From Enoplolaimus lenunculus (lineage: Eukaryota; Nematoda; Enoplea; Enoplida; Thoracostomopsidae): a DNA stretch of 64,000 nucleotides. The notes below the pieces were generated by a model. The model was not told the origin of the DNA, searched no databases, and worked only from the letters and a program-made list of their open reading frames with translations. Shown in pieces: positions 21,301 to 31,488 of the stretch (the stretch's first letter is position 1; the number at the start of each line of letters is the position of its first letter). The stretch is from assembly GCA_030248215.1 (NCBI GenBank), contig JASANG010001881.1:124001-188000 (forward strand), read 5' to 3'. A program made the translations under genes and the position numbers.

Positions 21301-24300
21301 TAAACTGACTCTATCATAGCCACGCAGAAAAACGATCCGGCCCTGTTCTATACATGGGTCGAAAATACGACACATAGATGAATTTGAGGGCAGTTTAAAC
21401 ACGAAAAATCCCACACACAGCTTCAAGCAACGAAAAACTTTTATTGCCCGATAGATGCTACACACATTTGAGAATACGAACCGAATTAGCGCACGCAGTT
21501 TTAAAATGAAAGTTCAAAATGCGGTATTATTTATTAAATTGAGTCGAAAACTTACCGGTAACAGGTGATAAATAGGCAGTCGATAATTGAATTATACTAA
21601 ATTCATTCAGTTGAAAACCTTACGTTCGAATCCGATCGAGTACTGGTTCAAGGATTTCACGACCAATCGTATACCGGCCACGAGCATAATTGTTCGCCGC
21701 ATCTTCTTTGCCGCTCATCAAAAACTGGGAATGAAACAAATTTCGATAGACGCCAGTTCGAATTTCGTCTGAAAAAATAGGTAAAATTGATCAGGACGGA
21801 GCTGATTGGTTGAAACAAATCTACGTTTTTAACGTTTTGGCGTGAACTCAGTCACACTGGATGGTTATTGGGTAAAATCTAGTTGTTTCAGCAAACATTA
21901 TGCGCGGTTCACGTTATAAATAGACAGCTAGTGTCACGTTTCGTTACATTTTACATATTGGTTAACATTTTGTCTGCGAGGTAACCCAATATGATATTTC
22001 AAAAACAGCAGTTGTCTAATAACATTATGTATCGTCACGTTTTGTCTTTCAATATCATATGATATTCCCTACATCGTCTTTAAATATCATATGATCATTT
22101 TAAAAATGTCTACTGAGTCAGCAACATGACTAGGTTTGCGTATGGCGAAATCTCAGGTGATACTAAGAGACACTGTGCCGTTTGTACCATATTATATTAC
22201 GAGACAATGTAAATAAATACTAATATGGCCGGAAATTTGAATTTTGGCGGAGCAACTCAAAATTGGGCGGAAAAATTATACTTTTGGAGGGAAAATTCAA
22301 TTTTTAAGGGGTAATTTAAATTTTAGTGGGACAATTTAAAATTTGGCGGGATAATTCAAATATTGACAAAAAAATTCAAATTTTGCGGAAATATCCAAAT
22401 GTTGGCGGATTGTCTTATGATACGTTGTAAACTACATAATGGAATGTTATACACTTAAAATTGTATATACAGTAAAATATCATATGGTAGCCCAAATCCG
22501 TCTTGCTAAATATCATATCAATTCAGAATATAATGTGATATTCACTAAATTGTCTAAGAGTTTCACGTGACATTCGGACACTTGTATGCTGAGATAACCT
22601 GCGTACGGAGCTTTGTGTACCAATCTCATATGATATTCGACTTTTATCTGTTCATATCATATGATGGTAGCAAAACTTTCTGTTGATGTCAGATCAACAT
22701 GTGACAAAACGTGACCAGACTGCCTCAGTTATAACGTAAATCCCGCATTATGTCCAGTTTTAGCAGCGATAACTTGCCGCTACAACTTCCACGTGCCATG
22801 TTTGTTTCACAATGCTCATTCAAAAATCTAACAACTTTAACAAGCGCAATCCCTAACGAGCAACCGCAGAGTCCAAAGAGGACTTAGAGACCGTTAAATT
22901 TTAGGCTTAGGTTTCATGTTATATTTAAGTTTGTTATACTTTAGGTTTAGATTTAGGCTTAAGCTTAATATTGAGCAACGCGTTAAACGTATTAACACAA
23001 GCAAAACCAAGTATAAATATTTCAAATCATTCTTAAAGATTATAAGGTCTATGTTACCAATTGGTGTCGGATCCAAATCAATGAAAATCGCTCTTGGAAC
23101 GTGTTTTCCCATTGAAGTTTCGGAAAAGAACGTATTGTAACGGTCAAGTTCTTGGCCGACAGAGTCATCTTGCACCATTTGACCTAAAATTTGCATAAAA
23201 AGTATTTTCTCGAAAATTTTTCATTTATAACACAAATACTTTTCAAGTGTACCTTGCTAATCATATTTCTTAAATGTAAGAAAAATTTTGTTAAATATCA
23301 GAAATATTATTTCGCGTGTATTAATTTCATTCACAAATCCCTCAGCTGAAAAGCGTTCACCGTCACCACTCCGCTCTTGGAGCTTTTGTTAACCGCATTG
23401 TGTGTTTTGTTGCACTTGCAATTAGTTGCTCATAGTATGCTCTATTCCGGAAACGTTAAACGTAAAACTTGATAAAAATCAGTTCCGGTCTTGTGGACGT
23501 TGAAAGAGAATGAGATACGCACTTGCCCGGCACCTGCCCCTAAAGCACTAACCTTCAGGATCGATCCCATGTTCCAAACAGTACAATTCCCAGCAGGCGT
23601 TGCCAATTTGTACTCCGGCTTGTCCGAGATGAATGCTTACAATTTCACGCTAAAATATAAAAATTAAAAAATTAATTTAAACACAAAATCATCAGTCGTC
23701 GTATGATTCTAAGTTGTGGACTGAAGTTCTCCGACAACATCAACAGCAAAATTTTCGTTTAGGATTCAATAATTCGGCGGTGCTAACATAGCATCTGTTA
23801 AAACGGAATGGTGAAATAATATTCAACCTTAATATCCCACTTCTGATACATGGTTATTTGCGCCTTCAAATTAATGTCACTTTGTTTAAGTTCAAAAGTT
23901 TTCGGCAAATTATAGCGTTTGCTGTGTTCCTAAAGCCTAAGCCTAAAGTCTAATCTTTAGCTTATTTTATTTTTGCAATCCTATATTTACGACGGAATTG
24001 TAGCCCTTGTACACTTTACTTCGACCGGATTAGGCTTCCAATATTTACGCCGGAATTTTAGCCCTTGTACACTTTACTTCGACCGGATTAGGCTTCCAAT
24101 ATTTACGACGGAATTTTAGCCCTTGTACACTTTACTTCGACCGGATTAGGCTTCCTATATTTACGACGGAATTTTAGCCCTTGTACACTTTACTTCGACC
24201 GGATTAGGCTTAGCCTTAGATATGGCAAGCGTTAGCGTTTCTAAGAAAAATGATTAGTGTAAGTTTAAGGCTAAAAGCTTAGCTTTAAATGTAACGGAAA

Positions 24301-24368
24301 TGTACAGGGATTCGTATTTTTGTATGGGTCCATTAATTAAGTACACTATTCCTTACCCTTGCGTCCAT
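9322..24368 (-). CDS. Alpha-tubulin, divergent, complete in 12 exons
   Basis: Exons (minus): 24368-24357, 23649-23553, 23183-23058, 21768-21624, 20740-20584, 16932-16799, 15352-15175, 14413-14295, 12961-12828, 11601-11453, 10645-10586, 9396-9322. They sum to 1386 nt, about 461 aa, and every junction keeps phase. Tubulin landmarks: [19 protein letters not shown] near the N-terminus, the GTP-binding loop [36 protein letters not shown] with the alpha-type Glu254 equivalent, [30 protein letters not shown] and [14 protein letters not shown]. It should polymerise with beta-tubulin into microtubules. Oddities: the lumenal acetylation lysine (K40) region reads QMVQDDSVG, so the lysine is replaced by Asp; the tail ends in Asn rather than the usual EEY, with a [10 protein letters not shown] stretch. 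This suggests a specialised isotype. The first exon (MDAR) is the least certain part because the usual MREC start is interrupted. The introns are filled with MITEs, a foldback element and a microsatellite. Confidence 0.93.
9424..9673. mobile_element. Family B MITE next to the alpha-tubulin terminal exon
   Basis: Ends CACTAAATTGCAGTGAGTTG and ATTAGAATTTACAGTG. It lies only 27 bases from the last tubulin splice acceptor, inside the last intron. Confidence 0.82.
9979..10230. mobile_element. Family B MITE
   Basis: CGCTGTAAATTCCAATAAGTTG and CAACTCACTGAAATTTACAGTG, in the last tubulin intron. Confidence 0.87.
10798..11179. mobile_element. Family H inverted-repeat element
   Basis: It begins TACTGTAGTGACCCGAATAAGA and ends inverted TATTATTTGGGTCACTATAGTA. 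The interior has GGAGTTCGTATCCCTAATAAGAGTCCGTAAGCGGATA-like sequence shared with 57.7-58.0 kb. No reading frame. It lies in a tubulin intron. Confidence 0.8.
13214..14130. mobile_element. Family A MITE split by a nested family N element
   Basis: The left part 13214-13289 starts GTGTAAAGAACAGGGGAGGAACAG and runs to AAAGCGTAA. The right part 14080-14130 resumes TAAGAATGAGCATATTCC. Together they restore the normal family A spacer, so the element at 13291-14079 inserted into an older A copy. Confidence 0.8.
13291..14079. mobile_element. Family N element, long inverted ends, TAA target duplication
   Basis: Ends: TGCACCATCCAGGTTATACTGCG continuing to GCCAATGTCAAAAAATGTCC, mirrored at 14029-14079 with few changes, so terminal repeats of about 47 bp. 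TAA lies on both sides, the 3-bp target typical of PIF/Harbinger transposons. The interior carries a degenerate minisatellite (13540-13820) of about 18-20 bp units like TTTGAATTTTCCCGCCAAAA. No transposase is present. Confidence 0.85.
14591..14860. mobile_element. Family E tRNA-like element
   Basis: Ends TAACCCCTTCTCACAT and, inverted, ATGTGATAAAGGGTTA. Inside, TATAACTGAGTGGTGATGG resembles a pol III box A and GGTGTTCGATTCC a box B, so it is probably tRNA-derived. A right-end fragment of another copy lies just before it (14525-14563). Confidence 0.72.
15068..15164. mobile_element. Family B MITE, right half only
   Basis: From TCAATTCAAAATTCTGAGTT to ATTTACAGTG; it ends 11 bases before the donor side of tubulin exon 15352-15175. 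Confidence 0.75.
15490..15890. repeat. GC-rich minisatellite, 31-bp unit, in an element with short inverted ends
   Basis: The unit GGACGGCGCCGGACGGGTGACGCACGGTGAT repeats with an exact 31-bp period (GATGG at 15662, 15693, 15724, 15755 and on). Outer ends GTTGCGCTATACC and GTATACCGCAAC are inverted. A hairpin of TATCGTACGC and GTACGATA occurs at about 15541-15571. The core GACGGCGCCGGACGG also makes up the array at 541-880. Confidence 0.9.
15955..16098. mobile_element. Family A MITE, worn
   Basis: CCTAAG-type units with GTAAGAATGAATTTAT lead to AACGTTCCACGCCTGATCTTTACATGG at the right; the left end is lost. Confidence 0.65.
16294..16435. mobile_element. Short family A MITE with perfect 8-bp target duplication
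   Basis: GGCCCATGTATAGAATAGGGCC to GCCCTGTTGTATACATGGGCC, flanked by GAAATTAC at 16286-16293 and 16436-16443. Only one TTAGGC block remains, so this 142-bp copy is close to a minimal element. Confidence 0.92.
16565..16790. mobile_element. Family B MITE, worn
   Basis: A chain of GAGTTGAGCTCACTCAGAA-like words matches the B interior; the right terminus is degraded and runs into the tubulin donor site at 16798. Confidence 0.65.
16979..17236. mobile_element. Family E tRNA-like element, second copy
   Basis: It shares with 14591-14860 the GAGCGTCAAGCTCCTAT block, the TGATGGT box A remnant and the end ATTCATGTGAGAATGGGTTA. Several changes suggest an older copy. Confidence 0.68.
19103..20258. mobile_element. 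Foldback element with about 404-bp arms
   Basis: The left arm 19103-19506 (TAACTAGAATGAAAAGTGCC to CGAATATATGCAG) is repeated inverted at 19852-20258 with only a few percent changes and a 3-bp indel. The 345-bp spacer contains a family A MITE. No reading frame is conserved between arms. It lies in the intron between tubulin exons 20740-20584 and 16932-16799, so the pre-mRNA can form a very long hairpin. Confidence 0.93.
19554..19760. mobile_element. Family A MITE inside the foldback spacer
   Basis: GGCCAATGAAAGGTCTGGGGCGGAACG to CCGCTCCTGTTCTTTACATTGAGCC, with two TTAGGC blocks and a GCTCATTCTTACGC spacer. Confidence 0.85.
20743..20885. repeat. AAT/AAC trinucleotide microsatellite
   Basis: AATAAT, AACAAC and a few ACT triplets run for about 140 bases directly beside the acceptor of tubulin exon 20740-20584. 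On the tubulin strand the tract reads GTT/ATT, so it serves as an extended pyrimidine-rich acceptor region. Confidence 0.93.
21240..21362. mobile_element. Family A MITE remnant
   Basis: AAATCCTAAGCAAGAAAATTAGT and AAAAACGATCCGGCCCTGTTCTATACATGGG are the right half of the CAGGGCCGG subtype. Confidence 0.7.
21906..22743. mobile_element. Family M element with ATCATATGAT palindromes
   Basis: The left end GGTTCACGTTATAAATAGACAGC and right end ACTGCCTCAGTTATAACGTAA are worn versions of the ends at 43128-43772. ATATCATATGATATT-type palindromes recur in both flanks of the element. The middle (about 22225-22410) is a degenerate AAATTTGGCGGGA-type minisatellite similar to the one in family N. Confidence 0.75.
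23985..24217. repeat. 58-bp tandem repeat, four copies
   Basis: AGCCCTTGTACACTTTACTT recurs at 24002, 24060, 24118 and 24176, a period of exactly 58. Each unit ends GGATTAGGCTTCC, so it carries one TTAGGC word, and the array lies inside TTAGGC-rich sequence that looks like a family A remnant. It is in the first tubulin intron. Confidence 0.92.
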
Positions 24369-24585
24369 TTTGAGAGATTCGCAACGAGAGAAGTGGATAT
24401 CTGAGGTTAGAAACAAAATAGATGTTTTTCTTAAAATAAAATACTTAAATATAATTAATTCAAAATAATCTAAAATGTTTGAAATTAACAAAAAACACAT
24501 TTGCGGGTGATAGAAATTATTTAGGATTAAGGTTACGTTCTACAAAAATTTTGGAAGAAGTTGCTTGTGGTGCAAACTGAACGAT

Positions 24586-24787
24586 GGTTGGGTTTGTGAA
24601 ACCTTACTTAAGTATTTACTTAAAAGTAATTACTTAAGTCGCCTACTTGAGCAAATACTTAACTTTTCGAACAAAAACCGATAAATGCCAAAAGTAAACA
24701 TTTAACAACAACAAAATGGTTAAGAAATTGTTTAGCACGTACATAAGTACTAAGCCATACTTAAGTAGGGTATCAGAAACCCAGCTA
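24586..24787. mobile_element. Family I inverted-repeat element
   Basis: GGTTGGGTTTGTGAAACCTTACTTAAGTA at the left mirrors GTAGGGTATCAGAAACCCAGC at the right. The interior is rich in TACTTAAG words. Related copies lie at 41611-41980 and 62253-62468. Confidence 0.7.
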
Positions 24788-26365
24788 ATGTCTAAAATCT
24801 CAATGCAAAAATCCCACGGAAGGGCGAGAGCTTTTTCCCATGAATCCCTCTTTGCTGCGGACCTGATAACTCTTTCAATACCTAAATAGATCTTGATGTA
24901 TGGGTAAATTAAATTTATCCATGGCGGATCCATGGATCAAGCATTGCAGATTAAAGGCACGGAAATAATAAGATCAAAATTTTCAGCAAAAACATAAAAA
25001 AGTCGCTTCAACCATTTTTGAAATCCTACTGGATTGGTGCCAAAAACATTTTGCGTTCGCTATGGTCAGGTACCCAAAGCTTTGATAAATGCAACTACTC
25101 CATCCAGAAAGAAAATTCTCGCATTATCCAGCCGGCCGTCAAGATATAGGAAACAAAACAGTAATTGCCTAACAACACAAAAACTAATATGGTTTGACTC
25201 AAACGACACCCAAAAGTGAAACTAAGCTATTCAAAATCGTCCATTCTGTTATTCTAAAATTGAATTTCTAACTGATTTTATTAATTTAGTAAAATACAAT
25301 GGGTCTGAAGCAAGAGCAATAGTTTGAATAAGCGATATTTGATAATTGAAACCATTTAAACCAGAAACTAAATTATCTGCTACCAGCCAATTCAACTTAG
25401 CCAGATGGTAGGAAATCATTGTCTGACAGGCATGGGCTAAACTGTTTGCGTAAGGCCAAAATTTTTCTAGGCTGGGTTTTATAAGGTTGGTTACCCTGGA
25501 TTGAAATCCTGGCCACCCACCTCTGGCGGGTACCCTTTATGGTTAGATCGAGATTGGCTACGGTGTCTACATCCCGCCAAGGCCTACAAAATCCACAGCT
25601 CGGCGGTTTATAACCCAAAGCGCCGTAATCCAGCGAAATTCATGGATCTAGTGGAATCCATACAGGCTTGGTCGAACTCATTCCCCACCATTCAGAATCC
25701 CCTCAGGGTGCGTACACACATTTAAGCTGGTGTTGCCATAACTGGTTTGTAATAGGTGTATTAGGCTAAAAATTTGAGTACTGGAAATGTTAACCTCTAT
25801 GGATCTAATATTGTCACGATCAGGCTGGGGTTAAACACTTTTCAGGAGCATACCAGCGTTTTCGATTACTTACGAACAAGGTTAAAAATTTTCTAGAGGT
25901 GGCAAAATTCTTCCAGGGACGTTGATCTTCCCTGCCCCCCTTCTCTGACTACTATCGTAGACAGGTCCCGAACCAACTCGCAATCCTTACACGTCTGCCA
26001 CAGTAATCTGTGTTCTGGGCGTATGAAATGAAAAATCAATCCCAGAACACCATCGGATTTCAATTTTATATTTAGGTCGCCATTGGAATACAACTGTGAG
26101 AAATAACATATTTTAGTATTGATGTGAAAATAAATTTTGCTATTTTAATTGTTGGAGCAATGTTCAGAAGTTGAAAGTATAATTTTCTTTCAGTTGAGTT
26201 ATAGATTTCTAGGTGGTAGAACATCAACAACTACTGGAAAGCAAACTAATGCTTGCACTGTGCGAACCGGGTTACTAACACATAGCGGCGCTCAGCGACG
26301 TGCCACATAGTAAAGTATAGCGCAACCCTGTCTTCATTCAAAGGATGTCAAAACAAAAATTGTTA

Positions 26366-26614
26366 CACTGTAAATTCAAATGAGTTGATTAATCACAGCT
26401 AGCGAGTTGGTTATTTCTGAATTAATATCAGTAAACGTTAACTCACTCTGAGTTGACGTGATTCTCAATCTGAGTTGAGTTGACTCTGGGTGGATTGGTT
26501 AATCAACTCAAAATGAACTGAATCAACTCAAAATTCTGAGTTCTGATAGTCCTAACTCAGACTGAGTGATTCAACTCATTCTGAGTTAAAATCAACTCAC
26601 TAAAATTTACAGTG
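26366..26614. mobile_element. Family B MITE with TA duplication
   Basis: TA-CACTGTAAATTCAAATGAGTTG to CAACTCACTAAAATTTACAGTG-TA. Near-consensus copy. Confidence 0.9.
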
Positions 26615-26866
26615 TACTTGAATTTTGAACCTGTCCTACGAAAATAGCAGTTAAGTAACAAAAAAGATCACAGTATTTCAGCGATGTCTATGTTTAGCAC
26701 ATCTGGTAAACCAGAAAAATTTGAGAAATAATAAACATTTTATATATTCTGTTCAGACAAAAAAACTTTATTCTCATTTACCCAGCAAAAAAATTATCGT
26801 AAGCATCCGATCAGTCTACAAGTGCTGACTAAATCTATTTTTCGCTGTAATGCTAAAACATGACTA

Positions 26867-27118
26867 CAGTGTAAATTCTAGTGGGTTGATTAATCAATTC
26901 AGCTTGCGAGTTGGTTATTTCTGAATTAATATCAGTAAACATTAATTCACTCTGAGTTGAGCTGATTCTCACTCTGAGTTGAGTTGGCTTTGGGTGAGTT
27001 GGTTAATTAACTCAGAATGAATAGAATCAACTTAAAATTCTGAGTTCTGATAGTACTGTTTCAGACTGAGTGATTCAACTCATCTAGAGCTAAAATCAAT
27101 TCACTGACATTTACAGTG
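26867..27118. mobile_element. Family B MITE
   Basis: CAGTGTAAATTCTAGTGGGTTG to CAATTCACTGACATTTACAGTG, flanked by TA on the right. Confidence 0.87.
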
Positions 27119-27282
27119 TACAAAGTATGTGTAGTTAGCAGTACTTGTTAGATACGAGCTATCTGAACGTCTTTACACTTGCATGAAAGACACTAAAAGC
27201 ATCATTCCTTGGCGGAATTTCAACCTTTATATGCTAAGTAACATAGCGCTTAGAGAAAAGAAATGGACACTTTTCTTATCAA

Positions 27283-27534
27283 CACTGTAAATTCCACTGA
27301 GTTGATTTTAACTCAGAATTAGTTGGATCACTCAGTCTGAGTTAGGACTATCAGAAGTCACAACTCTGAGTTGATTCAACTAATTCTGATTTAATTAATC
27401 AACTCTCCTGGAGTCAACTCAACTCACAGTGAGAATCAAGTCAACTCAGTGTGAGTTAAAGTTTGCTGTTATTAACTCTGAAGTAACAAACTTTCCGCCT
27501 GAGTTGATTAATTAACTCATTGCAATTTACAGTG
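27283..27534. mobile_element. Family B MITE
   Basis: CACTGTAAATTCCACTGAGTTG to AACTCATTGCAATTTACAGTG. Confidence 0.88.
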
Positions 27535-27690
27535 AATGGGCGTTGCGTAGTTAAGGGTTTAAAAAGGCGATAGGATTACAATTTAATAAAATTTCCAAGC
27601 CTGTTTCTTGCGTTTCAAACCATAATCGTCTCTAAAAACCTTGACCAAAATTCTTAAAATGAAGAAAGTCTCAAGCCCGAACTCCAAACA

Positions 27691-28101
27691 CACTGTAAAT
27701 TACAGTGAGTTGATTTTAACTCAGAGAGAGAGTTGAAACACACTGAAACGTGTGAATTAGGTCTTTCAGAAATCAGAATTCTCAATTGATTAAACTCGTT
27801 ATGAGTGAATTAATCAACTCACCATTCATTCATCTCAGAGCAAGTTGATGTTTCTTGTTATATACTCAGAAACAACCAAAAACGACCCATGTATAGAACA
27901 GGGCCGGAACAGTAGTATAGACATATTCCACAGCCTAAGCCTAAACCTAAGCCTACGCCTAAGCGTAAGGATGAGCCTATTCTGAATTGACTCTATTACA
28001 GTCCCGTCGGAAAACGATCCGGCCCTTTTCTATACATGGGCCCCCAAAAACGACTAATTCGCTGTCTGAGTTGAATAATCCACTCATCGGAATTTACAGT
28101 G
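27691..28101. mobile_element. Family B MITE containing a nested family A element
   Basis: The outer ends CACTGTAAATTACAGTGAGTTG and CATCGGAATTTACAGTG are B. The B sequence is broken at CCAAAAACGA and resumes with the same word, so the A element at 27886-28043 landed in an existing B copy. Confidence 0.88.
27886..28043. mobile_element. Family A MITE nested in family B, with target duplication
   Basis: CCCATGTATAGAACAGGGCCGG to CCGGCCCTTTTCTATACATGGG. AAAAACGA precedes it at 27878-27885 and follows at 28046-28053. Interior CCTAAG units have a GTAAGGATGAGCC spacer. Confidence 0.9.
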
Positions 28102-28483
28102 CACCTGGATACGCTCTTGATACCAACCTTGTAATTTTTTGCTTTCTAAAGGCTTGCAAAAACTTCTAAACCCCTTATACCCGCTGACAATGAAACGGCG
28201 TTGGTGACGTTGTGTATTTGCATTTTGCAATTTGTGTTGCAAACTGAAACGCAATAATGTTAGCTTAGAACACTTAATATAGAGTGGTTTTACAGTTTTT
28301 TTTACTAAATGATCTGATTATGCGTATATTGTTTTTGCTAATTGTGTACTCTGAAGCGAACGAGAAACCAACTGCATTTTTTAGAACTTATCAACAGATG
28401 AGGCAACGTTTGGCCTTGTGGGGCGCTGTTTGCTGGTTACTTTGGCAGCATGGACCCCACGTCCACTTATTTTTCAGTCTGTA

Positions 28484-28981
28484 CACTGTAAATTCCAATG
28501 TGTTGATTAATCAATTCAGCTAGTGAGTTGGTTATTTCTGAATTAATACATTGTAAATTCTAGTGAGTTGATTTTAACTCAGAATGAGTTGAATCACTCA
28601 GTCTGAGTTAGGTCTATCAGAACTCACAATTCTGAGATGATTCAACTCATTCTGATTTAATTAATCCCCGGAGTCAATTGAACTCACAGTGAGAATCAAG
28701 TCAACTCAGAGTGAGTTAACGTTTCTGTTATTAACTCAGAAAAACTGACTTTACGTCTTAATTTATTAATTAACTCATTGAAATTTACAGTGTATCAATA
28801 AACATTAACTCATTCTCAGGTGAGTTAATTCTCATTCTGAGTTGAGTTGACGCTGGATGAGTTGATTAATTAACTCAGAATGAATTGAACCAAGTTAAAA
28901 TTCTGAGTTATGATACTCTTAACTCAGACTGAGTGATTCATCTCATTCTCAGGTAAAATCAACTCACTAAAACTTACAGTG
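28484..28981. mobile_element. Family B MITE with a second family B copy inserted in it
   Basis: The outer copy (CACTGTAAATTCCAATGTGTTG to AAACTTACAGTG) is interrupted in GAATTAATA|TCAATAAACATTAACTC by the inner copy. Removing the inner copy restores the common B sequence. Confidence 0.88.
28549..28792. mobile_element. Inner family B MITE (self-insertion, TA target)
   Basis: CATTGTAAATTCTAGTGAGTTG to TTGAAATTTACAGTG with TA on both sides, the target pattern of Tc1/mariner-type elements. Confidence 0.87.
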
Positions 28982-29179
28982 TAGTTGTAATAAGTGCTAA
29001 AACTACTAAGTTTAGTTTTAGTGAACATTCATACATGCTTGGTGATGTGCAGATAAAATTTCGAACGAAATTAACTATTTCTACCAAATATTCTGTATAC
29101 AACGTAAAATTAATGTTATTGAGCAGAAAAATTGAATTGACTTTAGGTTTAGGCGTTCACCTGGACCTTAGTTTTAGTA

Positions 29180-29430
29180 CACTGTTAATTCCAATGAGTT
29201 GATTTTAACTCAGAATGAGTTGAATCCACTAAAGAAAGGCTAAAGCTCTGAATTAGGTGTTTCAGAACTCAGAATTGTGAATTGAATGAACTCTGAGTTA
29301 ATTAATCAACTCTCCCGGAATTTAATCGCCTCAGAACGAGTTATTGTTTACTGTTATTAACTCAGAAATAACCAGAAATGACTAATTCGCTCTCTGAGGT
29401 GATTAATCTATTCAGCAGAATTTAAAGTAC
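29180..29430. mobile_element. Family B MITE
   Basis: CACTGTTAATTCCAATGAGTTG at the left; the right end is worn (CAGCAGAATTTAAAGTACTG). Confidence 0.78.
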
Positions 29431-29631
29431 TGTCACTTCCAGTGAGTTAATTAATGAACTCAGAGAACGAGTTCGTCGTTTCTGGTTATTGTGAGTTTAA
29501 CAATAAGGATTAACTCACTGTGAGTTGATGTAATTCCGGGTGTGTTATATAAGTAACTCAAAATAAGTTCAATCAATTCAGAATTCTGAGTTCTGAAAAT
29601 TCAGCCACAGCAATTGTACTGATTTACAGTG
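29431..29631. mobile_element. Family B MITE, abutting the previous copy
   Basis: CACTTCCAGTGAGTTAATTAATG to CTGATTTACAGTG; shorter than the standard copy. Confidence 0.7.
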
Positions 29632-29804
29632 TAATGAAGTAATCTGTTGGCCAGTGTTTCGATTGTTACTATCGACACCAAAAAATTGTCGTTTTTTGCC
29701 GGAAATTAGAATTCGTTTATAAGTTTAGAGTTTTAGTCTTCACACTTTAAACTTCGGTTTAAACCTGATAGCTTTTAGCACGTGGACTTGTCTTTAGTTA
29801 CGCT

Positions 29805-30052
29805 CTAAATTACAATGAGTTGATTAATCAATTCAGCAAGCGAATTGGTTATTTCTGAATTAATAACAGTAGGCATTAACTCACTCGGACTTGAGTTGAT
29901 TCCCACTCTGAGTTGAGTTGACTCTGACTGAGTTGATTTATTAACTCAGAATGAATTGAATCAACTAAAAATTCTGAGTTCTGAAAGTCCTAACTCAGAC
30001 TGTGTGATTCCACTCATTCTGCGTTAAAATCAACTAACTGAAATTTACAGTG
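29805..30052. mobile_element. Family B MITE
   Basis: CTCTAAATTACAATGAGTTG to CAACTAACTGAAATTTACAGTG, followed by TA. Confidence 0.83.
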
Positions 30053-30603
30053 TATACGGTAAACAGAGAAATGTTCCGTCGATGCTGGTCATTAAACTTT
30101 CAGCAGCGTTGTAGAGACATGACTTCCACTTAACTTCGACCTCTGTTGAGAAGTCAGTTCAGTTTTGTAGCTTCGACTTAACTTGAAGTTTAGGTATTTT
30201 TCTGTGTCAAATTCAAGTTGAATTAGGCGGAACCCTGCAGAAACTTTCAGCTGCCAGTACTGGATTTGCTCTTAGCTGAAACAGTATTCTCAAATGTGTG
30301 TAGCACCTATCATCAGCAAGCAATTGATTTTTGAGCATATAAGCAAACTACTGTAGCTACTATTCTCAAAATTTGCAGAGTAAAATGCAAGAGCATTGTT
30401 GCAAACTATGACCAATTTTAAACTTTGGCGTTTATTCGATTATAGGTGACCTAATAACAACATATTATAGGTGCTACACACAGTTGAAAATACTGGCACT
30501 AAATTTACTCGAACAGAAACTGCGCATTCGTCGAAACTTTAGACCTTCAGTTTCAGTCTGTACTCTGACTTCATCAAAATCGACTTGAGTAAAATGTCAA
30601 CTT

Positions 30604-30904
30604 AAAGCCCAATTCACACATGCAAGATTTTGTAGCGAGAACTCGCAGCTGCAACTTGCACGAAATATTAGCAGCAGCCAGTATTTTCAAAGGAACATTT
30701 CGATTGACCAATCGAACTGCAGGTGCAACAAATTCAAGCGACTTGCATGTGGGTTCACATGTGCGAATTAAATAATGTAGCATAAATTCCAGTGAATAAT
30801 TTGCAGCTGCAAGAACTTCAAAGCTACTTTGTAACCAAACTTGCGCATGTAAGTGGCACGTGCAAGTTTTAGCTGTTAAAACTGGCACGTGTGCATAGGG
30901 TTTT
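30604..30904. mobile_element. Family J inverted-repeat element
   Basis: AAAGCCCAATTCACACATGCAAG at the left mirrors GCACGTGTGCATAGGGTTTT at the right. The interior is built of CTTGCAGCTGCAAG-type palindromic words. Apparent reading frames here are by-products of these words. Confidence 0.78.
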
Positions 30905-31034
30905 AGTCATGTCTCTGCAACCTAACATAACCTATGATCAATCAGTTTAGCCAATGATGATAAATGAATTCGACTTGCAGGACTATCCATACCTACGAAA
31001 TAGTTCTTCGCATATATTAATCATGAATAACTTG

Positions 31035-31488
31035 CAGCTGCAAGTTCTTCGAATGAATTTTCACAAAAAAATTTGCAGCTGCAAGTTTTAGTTGCAAGAA
31101 ATATTCATGCGCAAAAAAGGTTTACACTCGAAATTTCTTGACTTGAAAGATTTTTCATCGCAATGCAATCTTTATTTAATACTTAAAATTTTGAAACTAG
31201 TTCCATTACTTTTGCCGTCGGCTGCGAAATATCAAACAAGTTAGATGTTTGAATTAATTCAAAAGGCGCTCAGCAACATGTCTTCTGATTGGCCAATGAA
31301 AATGTGAATGCAATAAATTCGAGCGATTCGCAACGGCGTTCACACGTGCGAATTAAATTCAATCACATGAATTCTAATGAATAATTTGCAGTCGCAAGAA
31401 CTTAAAAATCTGCTTTGTGATCAAACTTGCACATGCAAGTTGCACGTGCAAGTTTTTGCTGCAAAAACTTGCATGTGTAAATAGGGCT
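31035..31488. mobile_element. Family J element, second copy or two fused fragments
   Basis: TTGCAGCTGCAAG recurs near 31035 and 31077, and the copy ends ACTTGCATGTGTAAATAGGGCTTT. It finishes about 95 bases before the channel start codon at 31584. Confidence 0.6.

Noticed and set aside
21587-21772. Plus-strand frame of 61 codons
   Set aside because: It is the antisense shadow of the alpha-tubulin exon 21768-21624.
22916-23140. Plus-strand frame of 74 codons
   Set aside because: It overlaps the tubulin exon 23183-23058 in antisense; conservation is on the minus strand.
28284-28523. Plus-strand frame with a hydrophobic start
   Set aside because: It has no recognisable family, starts at a non-ATG codon and runs into a family B MITE.
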